Origin: JAEUMG01 sp046349315
GTDB taxonomy: Bacteria > Pseudomonadota > Alphaproteobacteria > Rhizobiales > Aestuariivirgaceae
Direction: 5' to 3'
DNA length: 64,000 nt
NCBI GenBank assembly: GCA_046349315.1
Contig: JAXMCQ010000007.1
Span: 62,001 to 126,000 of the forward strand
Shown here one piece after another: positions 40,951 to 48,643 of the stretch; the first letter of the stretch is position 1, and every line of letters starts with the position of its first letter. The position numbers and the translations under genes are program-made. Under the pieces are notes generated by a model. The model had not been told where the DNA came from. It searched no databases and saw only the letters and a list, made by a program, of their open reading frames with translations.

Positions 40951-41757
40951 TCACGTCACCCGCTCGATCAGCGCCATGGCCGCAGCCGGGTTCTTCTCCT
41001 TGTGGCCGCTGATCACATAGAGATAGACATCGCGTGGCGCTGGTATCGCTGCCTTGCTCTCTATGACCTTCAGCCCCTCGACCTTCTTGCCTTCCGCCCA
41101 GGCTTTGGCGCGCGTCGCCCAAAGATCGAGCGCGCTTTTCGGATAGCCGAGCTTCTCCTTTTCCTTGGTGCCCATGATCCGCGCATAGACGAAAGGTGCC
41201 GTCGCATCGGCGATCTGGGGATAATCGCCGTCGGCTGCCAAGATGATGGCCACGCCATGCGCCCTCGCCAGCGCAATGAAGTCCGGGCTCTGAAAGCTTT
41301 CGTGCCTGACTTCCACGGCATGCAGGATCTTGCGGCCCTCGACCGAGGCGGGCAACAGCTTCAGGAACTTCTCAAAATCCTCAAGATCGAGCTTCTTGGT
41401 CATGGCGAACTGCCAATTGACCGGGCCGAGCTTGTTCTTGAGCTCCAGCACCCCGCTCTTGAAGAAGCGCTCGATTGACGAACCGGCTTCGGCGAGCACC
41501 CGGCGGTTGGTGGCAAAGCGCGGCGCCTTGAGCGTAAATACAAAATCATCAGGCGTCTCGTCATGCCATTTGGCGAAGCTCTCCGGCTTTTGCGATCCGT
41601 AGAACGTGCCGTTGATCTCGATCGAGGTGAGGTGGCGGCTTGCATATTCGAGCTCGCGCTTCTGCGGATGCTTGTCCGGATAGAACGCTCCGCGCCACGG
41701 CTCGAAGGTCCAGCCGCCGACGCCGATCCTGATATTGCCCTTCTTCGCTTTTGCCAT
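40951..41757 (-). CDS. DUF72-family protein
   Basis: A 268-residue DUF72 protein (TIM-barrel-like). Family blocks are visible: IRIGVGGWTFEPWRGAFYP at the N-terminus, LTSIEINGTFYGSQKPESF and FTLKAPRFATN (with conserved Lys), HAVEVRHESFQ, and PFVYARIMG. The C-terminus holds VYLYVISGHKEKNPAAA, the usual end of the fold. Function unknown in most organisms. It is convergent with cysE, ending 24 bases after it. The ATG start is backed by homology alone. Confidence 0.9.
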   Translation of the reverse strand: MAKAKKGNIRIGVGGWTFEPWRGAFYPDKHPQKRELEYASRHLTSIEINGTFYGSQKPESFAKWHDETPDDFVFTLKAPRFATNRRVLAEAGSSIERFFKSGVLELKNKLGPVNWQFAMTKKLDLEDFEKFLKLLPASVEGRKILHAVEVRHESFQSPDFIALARAHGVAIILAADGDYPQIADATAPFVYARIMGTKEKEKLGYPKSALDLWATRAKAWAEGKKVEGLKVIESKAAIPAPRDVYLYVISGHKEKNPAAAMALIERVT

Positions 41758-41882
41758 TGCCTTACCCTGGTCAGTCGACTTAGACGCGTTGCCGGCAGTG
41801 TAGCATCAGTCCCCATTCGAGAAATGTCAGCATGCCGGGCTAGCGCGCCTATCTTGATGTTGCACGCCGCCAATTCAGATGT

Positions 41883-41910
41883 TAATACTGAACTGAATGG
41901 TTCAGTATTA
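41883..41910. promoter_or_regulatory. Palindromic operator overlapping the ArsR start codon
   Basis: TAATACTGAAC and GTTCAGTATTA form perfect 11-base arms around a six-base centre (TGAATG) whose last three bases are the ATG of the ArsR-family gene. The right arm therefore encodes residues 2-5 of the regulator. No shine-dalgarno stands before the ATG, and a weak -35/-10-like pair (TTGCAC at 41860, TAATAC at 41883) would place transcription start close to the ATG. The site most likely mediates autorepression. Confidence 0.75.
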
Positions 41911-42259
41911 TCAGGCCCGCTTCGATGCCTCCTTCGCCGCGCTCTCGGACACCACACGGCGCGGCGTTCTGGAACAACTCGGACGTGCAGACGCTTCGAT
42001 CTCGGACCTTGCCGAGAAGTTCCACATGACGCTGACCGGCATGAAAAAGCATGTCAGCGTCCTGGAGCGGGCAGGGCTCGTCACGACGGAGAAGATCGGG
42101 CGCGTGCGGACCTGCAGACTCGGCCTGCGTGGACTGGAGGAGGAGGCGGCATGGATCGAAAAACATCGCCAACTCTGGAGCGCGCGCTTCGATGAATTGG
42201 ACAAGGTCGTCGAGGAATTGAAACGGAAGGAGAAGGCCGATGGACGCAGAAAGGGATAA
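41897..42259 (+). CDS. ArsR-family transcriptional regulator
   Basis: A 120-residue winged-helix repressor. The helix-turn-helix is visible (ISDLAEKFHMTLTGMKKHVSVLERAGLVTTEK) after the family start FDASFAALSDTTRRGVLEQL. No cysteine metal-binding motif of the ArsR type is seen, as is usual for the subgroup that works with SRPBCC partners. The ATG sits in the middle of a perfect inverted repeat, so it likely represses its own gene. It overlaps the downstream SRPBCC gene by 20 bases, forming a two-gene operon. Confidence 0.9.
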   Translation: MVQYYQARFDASFAALSDTTRRGVLEQLGRADASISDLAEKFHMTLTGMKKHVSVLERAGLVTTEKIGRVRTCRLGLRGLEEEAAWIEKHRQLWSARFDELDKVVEELKRKEKADGRRKG

Positions 42260-42728
42260 CCGCACGACAGTGGAGCGAAAGTCAGACCGCGAACTGGTCG
42301 TCACGCGAACCTTCGACGCGCCGGCGCACATCGTGTTTGAAGCCTGGACCAAACCCGAACTGTTCATGCGCTGGTGGGCACCGAAGTCGATGGGCGTGCC
42401 TATGCTGTCCTGCGCGATGGATGTTCGCACCGGGGGAAAATACCGTGTTGAGTTCGGGCAGGATGCCGCCAACTCCGCGGCTTTCTTCGGCAAGTACATT
42501 GAAGTAATACCGAACTCGCGGATTGTCTGGACCAATGAGGAGGGTGATGACGCGCCTATCACCACTGTGACGCTTGAGGAAAAAGGCGGGAAGACGCTGT
42601 TAGTCCTGCACGAACTCTACCCCTCGAAACAGGCTCTCGACGATGCCATCGAAGGGATGGAGGGAGGGATACCCGAGCAGTTCGCGCAATTGGATGAGCT
42701 TCTGCTCACGCTGGAGGCGAGATACTGA
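42240..42728 (+). CDS. SRPBCC (AHSA1-type) protein
   Basis: A 162-residue SRPBCC-domain protein. The pattern RELVVTRTFDAPAHIVFEAW, followed by FMRWWAPKSMGV and GGKYRVEFGQD, is typical of the activator-of-Hsp90-like group. It overlaps the ArsR-type regulator by 20 bases and shares its operon; this regulator/SRPBCC pair is very common. Its ligand and role are unknown. Confidence 0.9.
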   Translation: MDAERDNRTTVERKSDRELVVTRTFDAPAHIVFEAWTKPELFMRWWAPKSMGVPMLSCAMDVRTGGKYRVEFGQDAANSAAFFGKYIEVIPNSRIVWTNEEGDDAPITTVTLEEKGGKTLLVLHELYPSKQALDDAIEGMEGGIPEQFAQLDELLLTLEARY

Positions 42729-42757
42729 ACGGGTTCTCTGGCCCCAATTGCTAGGCC

Positions 42758-44140
42758 CTAGGCACCGACCTCTTCTGCCGCGGCCAAAGTCTCTGAAACA
42801 ATGCCATGCACGTCCGCGCGGCGGGTGCGATGATTGACGAAGCAGGCGCGCAATGCAAAGGCGCCGCCAATCGTGGCGTTGGAGAGGTAGACGCGGCCCC
42901 GCGCGTTGATCCGCTGCAGGATCGCCGCGTTGTCCTTGTCGCGATGGCGAAAGCACACCGCGCTCAGCGGAATGGGTGCGAGAAGTTCGAGTTCGGGCTG
43001 TGCGCGGATCAGTTCACCCAGCAATTGGGCATGATCGAGATCGCGGCGGATCGATGCGCGGAATGCGCGCCGTCCGTGATATTGCAGCGACATCCAGAGC
43101 TTCAGGGCGCGAAACCGCCGGGTGAGTTCCGGCGACTCGTCAAAGAACGAGAAGGTCTCAAGCGGGTTGGCATTGAAGACCTTCACATAGTCGCCGCTGT
43201 GGGAGTAGGTCTGGCGCGCGATGTCGGGATGCCGATGCAGCATGCATCCGCAGTCGATCGGCTGGTAGAGCCACTTATGGGCATCGAGCGACAGCGAGTC
43301 CGCAGCATTCAATCCGGCAAACTGGTCGGGCGCCGCGATCGCCGCGAGCACGCCAAAAGCGCCATCGACATGCAGCCAGAGCTTCTCTCGCTTTGCAATT
43401 TCAGCGATCTCGGGAAGCGGGTCGATCGCACCGGTCGCGACCGCCCCGGCGCTCGCCACGATGGCAATCGGCGTTCGGCCGGCCTCCCGGTCTTCGGTGA
43501 TCGCAGCCGACAGCGCATCAGGGCGCATACGAAACGCCTCGTCGACCGCGACGAGTTTGAGGTTCCGCCGCCCAAGCCCGAGCATGGCGACGGCCTTGCC
43601 GATCGACATATGAGCCTGTTCCGACGCATAGACGATGCCTGGCCGCGCTCCGTCTTCATTGGCCGGCAATTTTGCCTCGCGCGCCATGGCAAGTGCCATG
43701 ATATTGGCCGCCGAACCACCGCCACACAAACTGCCCGTGAAGCCGGGGCAACCGATTGCATCGGCAATCCATCCGATGACGCTCTGCTCGATCGTCGCGG
43801 CGGCAGGGGCGGATCGCCACGAGGTCACGTTTTGGTTGAGAGCAGAAGCGAAAAGATCGCCAATCGCGCCGATAGGCTCGCCGGAGCCGACCACATAGCC
43901 AAAAAATCGTCCAGTCGAGGGGCGGGAGTGCTCGACAATCCGCGCGAAGTCGCTAAGGACGTCGCGCCCGCGTCCATCCTCCGGCCAGGGCCGACTGAAC
44001 AAAGCCGTGGTCTGCGCGGCGCTGGTTCGAGGATAAGAAGGGCGCTCTTCCAGCGATGCCCAGTAATCTTCGACGAGTACCATGGCGTCCGCCATTAGGC
44101 CCTTCATCTCATCGGCGCGGATATCGAGCGTTTCCATGCT
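42758..44140 (-). CDS. PLP-dependent group II amino-acid decarboxylase (aromatic-L-amino-acid decarboxylase-like)
   Basis: A roughly 460-residue decarboxylase. The pyridoxal-phosphate lysine lies in SLSLDAHKWLYQP, the phosphate loop is around SLCGGGSAANIMAL, and the Asp contacting the pyridine ring is in WLHVDGAFGV. The N-terminal part (EERPSYPRTS) starts the dimer domain. The ATG at 44140 with AGAGGACC is chosen; a longer version extends into non-coding DNA. Substrate may be tryptophan, tyrosine or DOPA but cannot be fixed. It is convergent with the SRPBCC gene. Confidence 0.9.
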   Translation of the reverse strand, partial: SMETLDIRADEMKGLMADAMVLVEDYWASLEERPSYPRTSAAQTTALFSRPWPEDGRGRDVLSDFARIVEHSRPSTGRFFGYVVGSGEPIGAIGDLFASALNQNVTSWRSAPAAATIEQSVIGWIADAIGCPGFTGSLCGGGSAANIMALAMAREAKLPANEDGARPGIVYASEQAHMSIGKAVAMLGLGRRNLKLVAVDEAFRMRPDALSAAITEDREAGRTPIAIVASAGAVATGAIDPLPEIAEIAKREKLWLHVDGAFGVLAAIAAPDQFAGLNAADSLSLDAHKWLYQPIDCGCMLHRHPDIARQTYSHSGDYVKVFNANPLETFSFFDESPELTRRFRALKLWMSLQYHGRRAFRASIRRDLDHAQLLGELIRAQPELELLAPIPLSAVCFRHRDKDNAAILQRINARGRVYLSNATIGGAFALRACFVNHRTRRADVHGIVSETLAAAEEVGA

Positions 44141-44347
44141 TGCGGTCCTCTTTTTACGTCGAGCTAGGCTATCGTCGGGATCGATTGTCCTCAACCCATT
44201 CACCTCACGATTGCGAATGGCGCCCCCGACCTGTCGGCACTGTTCATCCGATTGAGATTGGCTCAAGCTAGCTCTCGCAACCCGAAGCCCTGGCCCGCCG
44301 CAGAGCTGGTCATCATCCGCACATCATTGGTAACGAAAGGATAGCTT

Positions 44348-45169
44348 ATGGGATACATAACCGCGAAGGACGGCGCTGAGATCTATTACAAGGATTGGGG
44401 GCAGGGGCAGCCGATCATCTTTCATCACGGTTGGCCATTGAGCGCGGACGACTGGGATGCACAATTGCTGTTCTTTCTGCACCAGGGTTACCGGGTCATC
44501 GCACATGATCGACGCGGCCATGGCCGCTCGACCCAGACGGCCACCGGCAACGAGATGGACACCTATGCCGATGATGTTGCCGCTCTGGTCCTCGGGCTCG
44601 ATCTTCAGGACGCCATCCATGTCGGTCATTCGACCGGCGGCGGCGAAGTTACCCGTTATATCGCGAGGAACGGGAAGGGCAGGGCCAGCAAGGTGGCGCT
44701 CATCGGTGCCGTTCCCCCGATCATGGTCAAGTCGGCCAAGAACCCGGGCGGCTTGCCGATCGAAGTCTTCGACGATTTCCGCGCCCAACTCGCCGCCAAT
44801 CGCGCTGAATTCTATTGGAACGTGCCCATTCCTTTCTACGGCTTCAACCGGAAGGGGCATCCCGTGATCGAGTCGATCCGCGCCAATTGGTGGCGCCAGG
44901 GCATGATGGGCGGCATCAAGCCGCATTATGATTGCATCAAGGCGTTCTCGGAAACCGATTTCACCGAGGACCTCAAATCGATCGATATACCGGTTTTCGT
45001 CATGCATGGATCTGACGATCAGATCGTGCCGATCGCCGATTCAGCACTGCTGTCCTCGAAGCTGCTGCCGGATGCGACGCTTAAAGTCTATGAGGGCTTT
45101 TCGCACGGCATGTGCACGATCAATGCCGATGTGATCAATCGCGATCTGCTGGAGTTCATCCGGAACTAG
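44348..45169 (+). CDS. Alpha/beta hydrolase, non-heme haloperoxidase-like
   Basis: A 273-residue alpha/beta hydrolase. The nucleophile elbow is GHSTGGGEVTR (Ser), the oxyanion hole is in FHHGWPLSADDWD, the acid is Asp in MHGSDDQIVP and the base His is in GFSHGM. These fit cofactor-free haloperoxidases such as chloroperoxidase T. GAAAGG stands before the ATG. Activity in the cell could also be esterase. It is transcribed alone, convergent with the next gene. Confidence 0.92.
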   Translation: MGYITAKDGAEIYYKDWGQGQPIIFHHGWPLSADDWDAQLLFFLHQGYRVIAHDRRGHGRSTQTATGNEMDTYADDVAALVLGLDLQDAIHVGHSTGGGEVTRYIARNGKGRASKVALIGAVPPIMVKSAKNPGGLPIEVFDDFRAQLAANRAEFYWNVPIPFYGFNRKGHPVIESIRANWWRQGMMGGIKPHYDCIKAFSETDFTEDLKSIDIPVFVMHGSDDQIVPIADSALLSSKLLPDATLKVYEGFSHGMCTINADVINRDLLEFIRN

Positions 45170-45211
45170 CACGATTTGGCAGGGCGTGGTCGTTCTAGCC
45201 GCGCCCTGCGC

Positions 45212-46132
45212 CTAACCCTTGCTCAGGTACTTCATGCCGGTGTCGCACATCATCGTGACGATCGTGCTGCCTGCGGGCAACGTCTCGGCCACTCTCAGCG
45301 CCGCCACGACATTGGCGCCGGTCGAGGTTCCGCCGAACAGACCCTCTTCGCGCGCCAGCCCTTGTGCCATGGTCATGGCTTCATCGGTCGAAACGCGTTC
45401 GATGCGATCGGCGAGATCGGCCCGCCACAACGGCACGACATAGCCGGCGCCGATACCGTCGATCTTGTGGGCGCCTGACGGCCCGCCGGAAAGCACGGCC
45501 GACTCCGCCGGTTCGACTGCGACGATCTGAATTCCACCGCCGCCTGGCCGCAGCGCTTCGGAAATTCCGCGCAAGGATGCGGCAGTGCCGACGCTTTGCA
45601 CGAAGGCATCGATGCGCCCTGCGGTATCGCGAAGGATTTCATCGGCCATCGCGTGATACGCCGCAAGCTGGTCGCGATTGTTCATCTGGTCGGCCCAGAA
45701 GCTGCCCTTTTGCGTGGCGATCTCACCCGCAGCGGCGATCATGTCGCGGGTGAGCTTCTCCGTCATGCGCCCCGACTCGCTTTTGATGATGTGAAGCCGC
45801 GCCCCCAATGCCTCCATATGCAGGAGCTTTTCGCGCGCGAAGGCATCTGACGTTACGATATCGAGCGGATAGCCCTTCACCGCGCAAACCAGTGCCAGCG
45901 AAACACCAGTACTGCCGCCCGTATATTCGACGACGGAGTCCCCCGACCTCAATCGCCCATCGGCTTCTGCCGCCCTGATGATTGCGAGCGCCATGCGGTC
46001 CTTCATCGAGCCCGTCGGGTTTTCGCTCTCAATCTTGATGAGGAGGCGAACCCCGTTCGCTGGCCGGATCCGGCGCAATTCGAGGAGCGCGGTATTGCCG
46101 ATCCGCTCCAGGATGTTCGATGCAAGTGCCAT
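45212..46132 (-). CDS. Cysteine-synthase family PLP enzyme
   Basis: A 306-residue PLP enzyme of the O-acetylserine sulfhydrylase/cystathionine beta-synthase fold. The PLP lysine lies in NPTGSMKDRMALAI, the Asn/Ser loop is YTGGSTGVSLAL, and the phosphate loop reads VQSVGTAASLRG. FGGTSTGANVVAAL is the last conserved block. The ATG at 46132 with GGAG seven bases before is preferred. The serine acetyltransferase gene is 5 kb away. Whether it makes cysteine from O-acetylserine or acts on other substrates is open. Confidence 0.9.
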   Translation of the reverse strand: MALASNILERIGNTALLELRRIRPANGVRLLIKIESENPTGSMKDRMALAIIRAAEADGRLRSGDSVVEYTGGSTGVSLALVCAVKGYPLDIVTSDAFAREKLLHMEALGARLHIIKSESGRMTEKLTRDMIAAAGEIATQKGSFWADQMNNRDQLAAYHAMADEILRDTAGRIDAFVQSVGTAASLRGISEALRPGGGGIQIVAVEPAESAVLSGGPSGAHKIDGIGAGYVVPLWRADLADRIERVSTDEAMTMAQGLAREEGLFGGTSTGANVVAALRVAETLPAGSTIVTMMCDTGMKYLSKG

Positions 46133-46211
46133 GGGCGTCTCCGTCACAATGCGGATTTTTCCTTAGCCCACTCGCGGGATCAGAACCGGTCCGAATTTCG
46201 GACCGACGGGA

Positions 46212-46601
46212 TCAACCGTCGATGGCCGCCCCGCGCTCGGCCAACAAGTGGCGCAGGATCGAGCGATGGCAACTCGCCTCGTCGGCGCAATAGCACCCCA
46301 CCGAGAAATCGGTCTGATGCGACAGCGCTGCCAGGAGATCGAGGGTTCGGTTTGGCTCAGGCCTGTTCATTTCTGAACGAAAGGCCTTTTCGAATTTCGC
46401 CCAGTCCGCCGCATTCTCCGCAGTCTGCGCCTTCTTGACGAGTTCAGCGCTCGGTGAGAGTTCGGGATACCACACATCGAACCAGTTGCCCGAAGCATAG
46501 TCCTCTTTGCGCACGCCCCGCGGCAGGCGGCGCACCGTTCCGATGCGTAGACCTTCCTTCGCGTGACGCGGCGAACCGAGGCGGACGATCCTGATGCTCA
46601 T
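46212..46601 (-). CDS. DUF488-family protein
   Basis: A 129-residue DUF488 protein. Family marks are RLGSPRHAKEGLRIGTVRRLPRG at the start, YASGNWFDVWYPELSPS and a cysteine-rich end (VGCYCADEASCHRS). The function of the family is unknown. Its ATG overlaps the stop of the upstream HxlR-type gene by four bases (ATGA), so both are translated together and the protein is probably under control of that regulator. Confidence 0.88.
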   Translation of the reverse strand: MSIRIVRLGSPRHAKEGLRIGTVRRLPRGVRKEDYASGNWFDVWYPELSPSAELVKKAQTAENAADWAKFEKAFRSEMNRPEPNRTLDLLAALSHQTDFSVGCYCADEASCHRSILRHLLAERGAAIDG

Positions 46602-47260
46602 GCGGCGGCCCTCGCTGCCGGCGCGATATCTGCAAAGACGTAGCGCTCGAACCAGCCGGGGAAGTCCCGAACCAGCTCTTTCGGCCCCGACAGAGTGAGA
46701 CCACTATGCTGGGCTTGCGCGAAAGTCGCATCGCCCCGCCACCAGCCGACAAGCGCGTATAAGGGTCCGCCCAACGTGATCGGCTCGGGAAATCCGGGAT
46801 TGTGCGTGCAGAACGCCGACTGCCCGGCTGAGAGCAAGAGGAAGCGGGGCTTGTATTTGGTGATCGCGATGCGCAGCACGAGAGGGTCTTTGGGGAGGGC
46901 TGCGTCGCGCACGCGCCTCTGCATGTCGATGAGAACCGGCTCAAGATCGAGGTCTTCGGACTTTGCATGGCGCGGCAGCCATCTTTGCGCCCAGACGGCC
47001 GAAGCCTGGACGAGTGCCGCAAGCTCCTTGCCGGCTTCCGTCAATTCGTACTCCGTCCCGACATGCCTGACCGCGCCAATCTCCATCAGGGCCTGCAATC
47101 TTTCGGACAGTACCGTCCGCGAAATGCGCGGGATTCCGCGCCTGATGTCGTTGAACCGCCGGCTGCCGCACAGTATCTCGCGCACCACGAGCAGCGTCCA
47201 GCGCCCGCCCACCACCTCTTGGGCGCGCGCGACCGCGCAGAATTGGCCATAGCCGCTCAT
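46598..47260 (-). CDS. HxlR-family transcriptional regulator with C-terminal domain
   Basis: A 220-residue regulator. The HxlR winged helix fills residues 1-100: GRWTLLVVREILCGSRRFNDIRRGIPRISRTVLSERL, then YELTEAGKEL. The extra roughly 110-residue C-terminus (DPLVLRIAITKYKPRFLLLS, ending FERYVFADIAP) resembles SCP2/ligand-binding-type domains seen in related regulators. ATG start at 47260. A TTG six bases upstream is also possible. Coupled to the DUF488 gene by ATGA overlap. Confidence 0.85.
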   Translation of the reverse strand: MSGYGQFCAVARAQEVVGGRWTLLVVREILCGSRRFNDIRRGIPRISRTVLSERLQALMEIGAVRHVGTEYELTEAGKELAALVQASAVWAQRWLPRHAKSEDLDLEPVLIDMQRRVRDAALPKDPLVLRIAITKYKPRFLLLSAGQSAFCTHNPGFPEPITLGGPLYALVGWWRGDATFAQAQHSGLTLSGPKELVRDFPGWFERYVFADIAPAARAAA

Positions 47261-47314
47261 GCGCAAAACATAGCACAGAAGGGCGCCGACAGCGGTACGA
47301 AATCTGGACCGATC

Positions 47315-47941
47315 TTAGGTGGGCGGTACGAAAGCTTGGCTGATCGTCTTGAAGGCGGGCAGGGTCTCGAGTTGCGTGGATTGTCTCTCAAGCACCGGAT
47401 AGGCCTTCACGTCGAAGAGGTCGCGATGCACGTCCTTCACGAAACGCAGAACGCAACCAACGGCTATATCGGCATGACCGATCTCGGTACCAAACCAGTA
47501 GTCGGTCTTCCGCTCGGCCCGCTCCTTCTCGAGGACCGACAGAACGGCAGCGATCTGTGAGCGGCAGCGCTTGACCCATACATCCGAGATCTCGCTATGA
47601 AGTCGCTTCTCGTAGAAGAGACTGACCGCCTTGTCGCCGAGCCCCGTCGCCAGTGCGGCGATCCGCAGCGCTTGGTGTCGCGCCGGCTCCGTCGCCGGAA
47701 ACATCCTGCGATCCGCCGGAACGAGGCTGTCGAGATAGTCGAGAATGATATGGCTCTCGATCAGTGCTTCGCCCGTATCGAGGACGAGCGTCGGCACGCG
47801 GATCAAGGGATTGTAGGCCTGGAGTTTTTCGGCATCGCCGAATATCGACCACGGCCAGTGCTCGAAGTCTAGTTCATAGAGCGTTAGCGCAATGCCGACG
47901 CGACGCACGAAGGGCGAATCATACTGGCCGATGAGAATCAT
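47315..47941 (-). CDS. Glutathione S-transferase family protein (second copy)
   Basis: A 208-residue GST. N-terminal thioredoxin part: MILIGQYDSPFVRRVGIALTLY, then NPLIRVPTLVLDTGEALIESHIILDYLD. The C-terminal helical domain follows. GGAG precedes the ATG at 47941. The typical catalytic residue cannot be fixed with certainty, but the Ser in QYDSPFVRR is at the usual place. Substrate unknown. It is a paralogue of the GST at 32.1 kb but only distantly similar. Confidence 0.92.
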   Translation of the reverse strand: MILIGQYDSPFVRRVGIALTLYELDFEHWPWSIFGDAEKLQAYNPLIRVPTLVLDTGEALIESHIILDYLDSLVPADRRMFPATEPARHQALRIAALATGLGDKAVSLFYEKRLHSEISDVWVKRCRSQIAAVLSVLEKERAERKTDYWFGTEIGHADIAVGCVLRFVKDVHRDLFDVKAYPVLERQSTQLETLPAFKTISQAFVPPT

Positions 47942-48070
47942 CGGTAGGCTCCTATTTTGACCAGCACAGCCGAGATGCCTCGCATCGTCAACATATAAGG
48001 ACGCGACATCGCGGCGGGTTGGTGCGGCGGCCAAAATCTGCGAAGTTCAGAAGCTCCGGAGGAACCCGCC

Positions 48071-48643
48071 ATGAGCTATCTCATCATCGGTATCATTATC
48101 CTGTTGGGCATGCATTTCTTTAGCATGCTCGCTCCCGCCAGGCGCGGGCAGATCGTAGCCCGGATCGGCGACGGTCCCTGGAAGGGTATCTACTCGGTCA
48201 TCTCGCTGATCGGCCTCGCATTGATGATCTATGGCTGGTCGGTCGCACGAGCAGCTCCTGAGGACGGCCTCGTCTACGCGCCACCCGCCTGGGCAAAGCA
48301 TGTGACGATGCTGCTGGTGCTGATCGGCTTCATCCTTGTCGGCGCCTCGCACGGCAAGGGCAATATCAAGCTCTGGGTGAAGCAGCCCATGTCGATCGGC
48401 ATCGCGCTCTGGGCAATAGGGCATCTGCTCGCCAATGGCGAAAGAGCTGATATCTGGCTCTTCGGCAGCATCCTACTTCTCGCTGTCGTCGACATCATCG
48501 TCTCGACGGCGCGCGGCAAAGTTCCGCATTACGAGCCGCGACTGCGCTCCGACATCATCGCGATCGTGGTGGGCATCGTGCTCTATCTGGTGTTCCTCTT
48601 CGGCTTCCACCCCTACATTCTAGGCGTGCCGGTGGTGACCTGA
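48071..48643 (+). CDS. NnrU-family membrane protein
   Basis: A 190-residue membrane protein of the NnrU family, with about six hydrophobic segments. It begins MSYLIIGIIILLGMHFFSML and continues with LIGLALMIYGWSVAR and PPAWAKHVTMLLVLIGFILV. GASHGKGNIK and GHLLANGERADIWLFG are hallmark loops. Members accompany denitrification genes in some bacteria; none are seen here, so its role is open. Good ribosome site (GGAGGAA). It abuts the convergent carbamoyltransferase gene with no gap. Confidence 0.9.
   Translation: MSYLIIGIIILLGMHFFSMLAPARRGQIVARIGDGPWKGIYSVISLIGLALMIYGWSVARAAPEDGLVYAPPAWAKHVTMLLVLIGFILVGASHGKGNIKLWVKQPMSIGIALWAIGHLLANGERADIWLFGSILLLAVVDIIVSTARGKVPHYEPRLRSDIIAIVVGIVLYLVFLFGFHPYILGVPVVT

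Noticed and set aside
42806..44098. 430-codon plus-strand frame opposite the PLP decarboxylase
   Set aside because: The minus strand has the PLP-lysine and family motifs; the plus-strand frame has none.
40006..46132. cysE and the cysteine-synthase homologue as one biosynthetic cluster
   Set aside because: They lie 5 kb apart on opposite strands with unrelated genes between; a shared pathway is possible, but not an operon.
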